Origin: Tunturiibacter gelidiferens
GTDB lineage: Bacteria; Acidobacteriota; Terriglobia; Terriglobales; Acidobacteriaceae
Assembly: GCF_014201335.1 (NCBI RefSeq)
Contig: NZ_JACHEB010000011.1
Coordinates: 186,001-250,000 of the forward strand
DNA length: 64,000 nucleotides
Direction: 5' to 3'
Part shown: positions 60,874 to 64,000 of the stretch, one piece after another
How the letters are laid out: each line of letters starts with the position of its first letter
Numbering within the stretch: the stretch's first letter is position 1
The notes under the pieces: generated by a model
Database searches by the model: none
Told to the model about the DNA's origin: nothing
The model's input: only the letters and a program-made list of their open reading frames with translations
Translations under genes and position numbers: made by a program

Positions 60874-62469
60874 ATGCAAGCAATCATCAACCCGGTCATC
60901 GATAAACCGAAACGCTATCAATGCCGCCACATCTTCACCGACGGCCACCGCTGCGGCAGCCCATGCCTGCGCGGCGAAGAGCTCTGCTACTACCATCACA
61001 CCACCCGCAAACCCACCACCGGAGCACGTCGCCGCCGCTGCCGCCGCCGCTCCGCCTTCGACCTGCCCCTGCCGGAGGACCGTTCCGCCATCCAATCCTC
61101 CATCGGACAAGTCCTCCAGCGCATCGCCTCCAACGATATCGACCCACGTCGCGCCGGTCTCCTCCTCTACGGCCTCCAGATCGCAAGCCTCAACCTGCCC
61201 CGCGATCCCGCCCCATCCCGCGCAGCCACAACCGAATCCGTCGAAGAGATCATTCTCGACCCATCCCTGGGCACACTAGCTCCACGCTCCGAGGTCGGAC
61301 AGGAGGCCTCCCGCCGCAGCCCAGTCGCCGAGCTCTTCGATCGGCTCGGCCAACTCGGAATCACGGAAGAAGACTCGCTCAACGTGTCAGAACCACTCCG
61401 GGCAGCCGCTCCTCCCACCGAAGATCAAGCCGAGGCTGAGATCCTTCCCATCCTCCATGCTGCTGCCGGAGAGTCAAACCACGCGACGCCGCACCATAGC
61501 AAGCGCGGTCAGATCTTCGTCTTCCGCACTTTTCCCAAAAGGAAGATTCTGCAGGCTATACCAGGGAATCTGTCTGAACTCGTCCGCAGCCTTCAGCGTA
61601 GCCCGGCAGAGCTCCATAGCCGACTCTGTCGCAAAGCCCGGCGCCGTCTGCTCCAGCAGCGGAATCAGCCGCTCCACACCGAAGTGAGTTCGTCCATGCC
61701 GAGTCTCCATCACACCCTTGGTCACCATAAGCAGCTTCGCCCCCGGCTCAAACACCTGCATCACAGGCTCATGCGTCAGGTGCGTAAACAAACCCAGCGG
61801 CACCGAAGCGCTGGGCAGAACCCGCGCACCCTCCGAGTCATGAAACACAGCCGTCATGCCACCAGCGTTCACATAAGCAAGAATCCCCAGCGAGAGATCG
61901 TAGCAACCAATAAATGTTGGTGCGAAGCGGACTCCATGCGCAGCCCTGAGCAACTCATGGTTGATTGCCTGGACCAGGTGCGCAGTCGCCTCCATCACAT
62001 TGGTGCCCTCCATCCCCAGGAGCTCCGTGCCTCGGCGACGAAACGTATCCTGAACCTCGGCGGCAATCGACTGCGTCTCCTCTTTGGTCCCCGCAATATC
62101 GGCCAGCAGAAAGATCACATGCGAACCAAGGTTGATCGCATCAAAGAAATCTCCGCCCGTCCGCGCCGAATCATACTGAGCATGCAGATCAAGACCCTCC
62201 AACTGTTCCAACTCCATACGACGAGGAGTTCGACCGACCGCAGGGGACCCCACTTCAGACGACATAATGGCATGCTCCAACCAACTAATCTTTCCGCGAT
62301 TGTAACCCCGCCCGTTACCGACTGGCCGAGCGAATGTCGTCTACAAGTTAACGGGCCACGTCGTTCCGAACCAATCTCGACCATCGCGGAAAAGGGAAGT
62401 CAACAAACTATTCCCCTAACTACTTTGCGTAGAAATCAACGAAATCAGATCACTTCAACCAGATCATGA
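60874..62469 (+). CDS. Cys-rich N-terminal protein whose frame runs on antisense through the phosphatase gene
   Basis: From ATG 60874 (GGGGAGGGG about 4 bases upstream) the frame encodes 531 residues. The first about 200 look like a real protein: a Cys/His cluster RYQCRHIFTDGHRCGSPCL then ELCYYHH, a basic stretch, and a conserved-looking helical part (SSIGQVLQRIASNDIDPRRA). Similar short proteins are known to me as hypotheticals in Acidobacteriota. After about residue 200 (from about 61475) the frame is antisense to the whole phosphatase gene and the residues lose protein character (many Arg, His, Gln). The stop was probably lost, or the true protein is about 200 residues with a recent change. 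The Cys/His cluster might bind zinc. Confidence 0.5.
   Translation: MQAIINPVIDKPKRYQCRHIFTDGHRCGSPCLRGEELCYYHHTTRKPTTGARRRRCRRRSAFDLPLPEDRSAIQSSIGQVLQRIASNDIDPRRAGLLLYGLQIASLNLPRDPAPSRAATTESVEEIILDPSLGTLAPRSEVGQEASRRSPVAELFDRLGQLGITEEDSLNVSEPLRAAAPPTEDQAEAEILPILHAAAGESNHATPHHSKRGQIFVFRTFPKRKILQAIPGNLSELVRSLQRSPAELHSRLCRKARRRLLQQRNQPLHTEVSSSMPSLHHTLGHHKQLRPRLKHLHHRLMRQVRKQTQRHRSAGQNPRTLRVMKHSRHATSVHISKNPQREIVATNKCWCEADSMRSPEQLMVDCLDQVRSRLHHIGALHPQELRASATKRILNLGGNRLRLLFGPRNIGQQKDHMRTKVDRIKEISARPRRIILSMQIKTLQLFQLHTTRSSTDRRGPHFRRHNGMLQPTNLSAIVTPPVTDWPSECRLQVNGPRRSEPISTIAEKGSQQTIPLTTLRRNQRNQITSTRS
61474..62265 (-). CDS. PP2C/SpoIIE-like serine phosphatase
   Basis: A 263-residue cytoplasmic protein of the SpoIIE/PP2C_2 class. 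Acidic metal-binding motifs are ARTGGDFFDAI and FLLADIAGTKEET; ILAYVNAGGMTAVFHDSEG and LLMVTKGVMETRHG are the later family motifs. The usual final Asp near DDLTALAM appears as EDEDLTALAM. One of these, V-T-K-G instead of V-T-D-G, has Lys at a place usually Asp, which may weaken metal binding. Start at 62265 has GGAG 9 bases upstream. No receiver or PAS domain is fused. The whole gene lies antisense within the open frame of 60874-62469. Confidence 0.8.
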   Translation of the reverse strand: MSSEVGSPAVGRTPRRMELEQLEGLDLHAQYDSARTGGDFFDAINLGSHVIFLLADIAGTKEETQSIAAEVQDTFRRRGTELLGMEGTNVMEATAHLVQAINHELLRAAHGVRFAPTFIGCYDLSLGILAYVNAGGMTAVFHDSEGARVLPSASVPLGLFTHLTHEPVMQVFEPGAKLLMVTKGVMETRHGRTHFGVERLIPLLEQTAPGFATESAMELCRATLKAADEFRQIPWYSLQNLPFGKSAEDEDLTALAMVRRRVV

Positions 62470-62576
62470 GTGAAGCGATGGTGCCAGTGGAGAAAGCCGC
62501 TCCGCTCCCGCCCACGCACCTTCACCAATGTTGATATTCTGGCCATCAGAACAAGACGGAGAGAAACCGAGCCATC
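62266..62576. other. Intergenic region between phosphatase and gpmI
   Basis: A 311-base gap between divergent starts. Apart from the end of the long antisense frame (to 62469) I see no gene, RNA or clear promoter. Confidence 0.45.
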
Positions 62577-64000
62577 ATGCCCAAAGCACCAGTCGTCCTC
62601 ACCATCCTCGACGGATGGGGTTACCGCGCCGAGACCCACGGCAACGCCATTGCCCAGGCCCGCAAGCCCACCTACGACTCTCTCCTCCGCGACTACCCCA
62701 ATACCCTCCTCCGCGCCAGCGAACACTTCGTCGGCCTCCCCGACGGGCAGATGGGCAACAGCGAAGTCGGCCACCTCAACCTCGGTGCCGGCCGCATCGT
62801 CCACATGGACATGACCCGCATCGACACCGCCATCCTCGACGGCTCCCTCTACGCCGATCCCACGCTCACAAAAGCCTACGAACTCGCAGCCCAGAAGGGA
62901 AGAGCGCTCCACCTCATCGGTCTCCTCTCCGACGGCGGCGTCCACTCCCACCAGCGCCACCTCTACGCCCTCCTCCGCATGGCCGCCGAACACAAACTCA
63001 CCCGCGTCTTCGTCCACGCCTTCATGGACGGCCGCGACACCATGCCCACCAGCGGTGCGGACTATCTTCAGGAACTCCAACGCAAATTTCACGAATATAA
63101 CGTCGGTCTCTTGTCCAGCGTCAGCGGCCGCTACTACGCCATGGACCGTGACTGCCGCTGGGAAAAAGAAAAGCAAGCCTTCGATGCAATGGTCACTGGC
63201 AATCCCGAAGGCGGTCGCTATGAAAGCCCCCTCGTCAGAGTTCGGGAACTCTACAACAACGGCATCACCGACGAGTTCATCCCGCCCTTCACCTGCATCA
63301 ATCCCACCGATGGCACCCCCGTCGGCCTCATCCGCGACCACGACGTGGTCATCAACTTCAACTACCGCGCCGATCGCGCCCGCCAGATCACCCGCGTCCT
63401 CACACGCACGTCCGGCCTCACCGCAGACCCCATCGGCAGCCAGGGCCTTGCGCTCCCCAAAGCGGCAGAGCTCGAAGCAGAGATACCCTTCAGCACCATC
63501 CCCGCCGACCTCCACTACGTCTGCATGACTCAGTATGACAAAAACTTCAAGCTCCCCATCGTCATCCCTGCCGAATCGATGGACAACCTCCTCGCCAACC
63601 TCATGGCCCAGGCCAACCTCCGCAACCTCCGCGTGGCAGAAACCGAAAAGTACGCCCACGTCACGTACTTCTTCAACGGAGGCATCGAAAAACCGTTCGC
63701 CGGAGAAGATCGAGCACTCATCGACTCACAAAAAGTAGCCACCTACGACCTCGCGCCCGAGATGTCCGCCGCAGGCATCGCAGACGCCGTCATCAAAGCC
63801 ATCAGCGACACCGCCTTCGACGTCATCATCGTCAACTTCGCCAACGCCGACATGGTCGGCCACTCCGGCATGATGGAACCCACCATCCGCGCCGTTGAAA
63901 CCGTCGACACGCAACTAGGTCGCATCTACCGCGAGATCAAACAACGCGGCGGCTCGCTTCTCGTCACCGCCGACCACGGTAACGCCGAGATGCTCATCGA
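62577..64000 (+). CDS. gpmI: 2,3-bisphosphoglycerate-independent phosphoglycerate mutase (cut by window edge)
   Basis: Read by hand from ATG 62577: 474 codons to the window edge with no stop. The start APVVLTILDGWGYRAETHGN and the catalytic Ser in DGQMGNSEVGHLNLGAGR are typical. Further motifs are LIGLLSDGGVHSH, AFMDGRDTMPTSG and VINFNYRADRARQI; the end reads LLVTADHGNAEML, the Mn-binding DH. It interconverts 3- and 2-phosphoglycerate in the cytoplasm, the step before enolase. About 50-60 residues are expected beyond the window. Confidence 0.95.
   Translation, partial: MPKAPVVLTILDGWGYRAETHGNAIAQARKPTYDSLLRDYPNTLLRASEHFVGLPDGQMGNSEVGHLNLGAGRIVHMDMTRIDTAILDGSLYADPTLTKAYELAAQKGRALHLIGLLSDGGVHSHQRHLYALLRMAAEHKLTRVFVHAFMDGRDTMPTSGADYLQELQRKFHEYNVGLLSSVSGRYYAMDRDCRWEKEKQAFDAMVTGNPEGGRYESPLVRVRELYNNGITDEFIPPFTCINPTDGTPVGLIRDHDVVINFNYRADRARQITRVLTRTSGLTADPIGSQGLALPKAAELEAEIPFSTIPADLHYVCMTQYDKNFKLPIVIPAESMDNLLANLMAQANLRNLRVAETEKYAHVTYFFNGGIEKPFAGEDRALIDSQKVATYDLAPEMSAAGIADAVIKAISDTAFDVIIVNFANADMVGHSGMMEPTIRAVETVDTQLGRIYREIKQRGGSLLVTADHGNAEMLI

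Noticed and set aside
62445..63659. A 404-codon minus-strand open frame
   Set aside because: It lies antisense to gpmI, whose motifs are all present on the plus strand; the frame is Val/Gly/Glu/Asp-rich as a mirror of biased codons.

Overview
The window looks like chromosomal DNA of an Acidobacteriota bacterium, most likely of the Terriglobia/Acidobacteriaceae type (Edaphobacter/Granulicella-like). This is inferred from moderately high GC with strong C/G third-position bias, an orphan ADOP-type (acidobacterial duplicated orphan permease) MacB-like permease, several secreted NHL/Ig-like and MBG-like proteins, and the coproporphyrin-type heme gene hemQ. No rRNA, tRNA, CRISPR array or complete insertion sequence was seen. 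The window cuts two genes: a polyprenyl glycosylphosphotransferase at the left edge and gpmI at the right edge.

Region 1 (1-19732) is an exopolysaccharide assembly and export cluster. It holds a priming sugar transferase (cut), a 2OG-Fe(II) oxygenase, three GT4 glycosyltransferases, a second glycosyltransferase with a DDD motif, a WecG/TagA/CpsF transferase, a Wzc-like co-polymerase/BY-kinase, a Wza-like export protein, a Wzy-like polymerase, a Wzx-like flippase and two homologous secreted parallel beta-helix (pectate-lyase-like) proteins. Together these could prime, extend, flip, polymerise, export and trim one surface polysaccharide.

Region 2 (19759-34479) is mostly housekeeping: the ADOP permease, hemC, hemD and hemQ with an MFS sugar-type transporter and a fused lycopene cyclase between them, nth, a DedA protein, two unknown secreted proteins, a KdsC-like phosphatase, inositol-3-phosphate synthase, a periplasmic helical protein and engB.

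Region 3 (34529-54513) starts with a glycine-zipper lipoprotein and two NHL-repeat exported proteins. A minus-strand cytochrome c maturation and membrane quality-control operon follows (ccmF, ccmH, a short ccmI-like gene, a peptidase-regulatory-domain protein, htpX, a DUF4149 protein), with a ZIP metal transporter downstream. Then come a single-domain response regulator, a sodium/solute symporter with a small membrane protein, an FAD amine-oxidase-like protein and a Ser/Thr kinase with TolB-like and TPR regions.

Region 4 (54514-64000) holds a GIY-YIG nuclease between two direct copies of a dispersed imperfect palindrome, a second glycine-zipper protein, enolase, a cupin, a GH5-like protein lacking the usual acid/base Glu, a class III sirtuin, a Cys-rich ORF that runs antisense across an entire PP2C/SpoIIE phosphatase gene, and gpmI.

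The most unusual signals are two families of short dispersed repeats. One has three copies, two bracketing the GIY-YIG gene and one read in frame inside the sodium/solute symporter. The other has two copies, one translated within the N-terminus of CcmH, with compensatory base changes in its hairpin.
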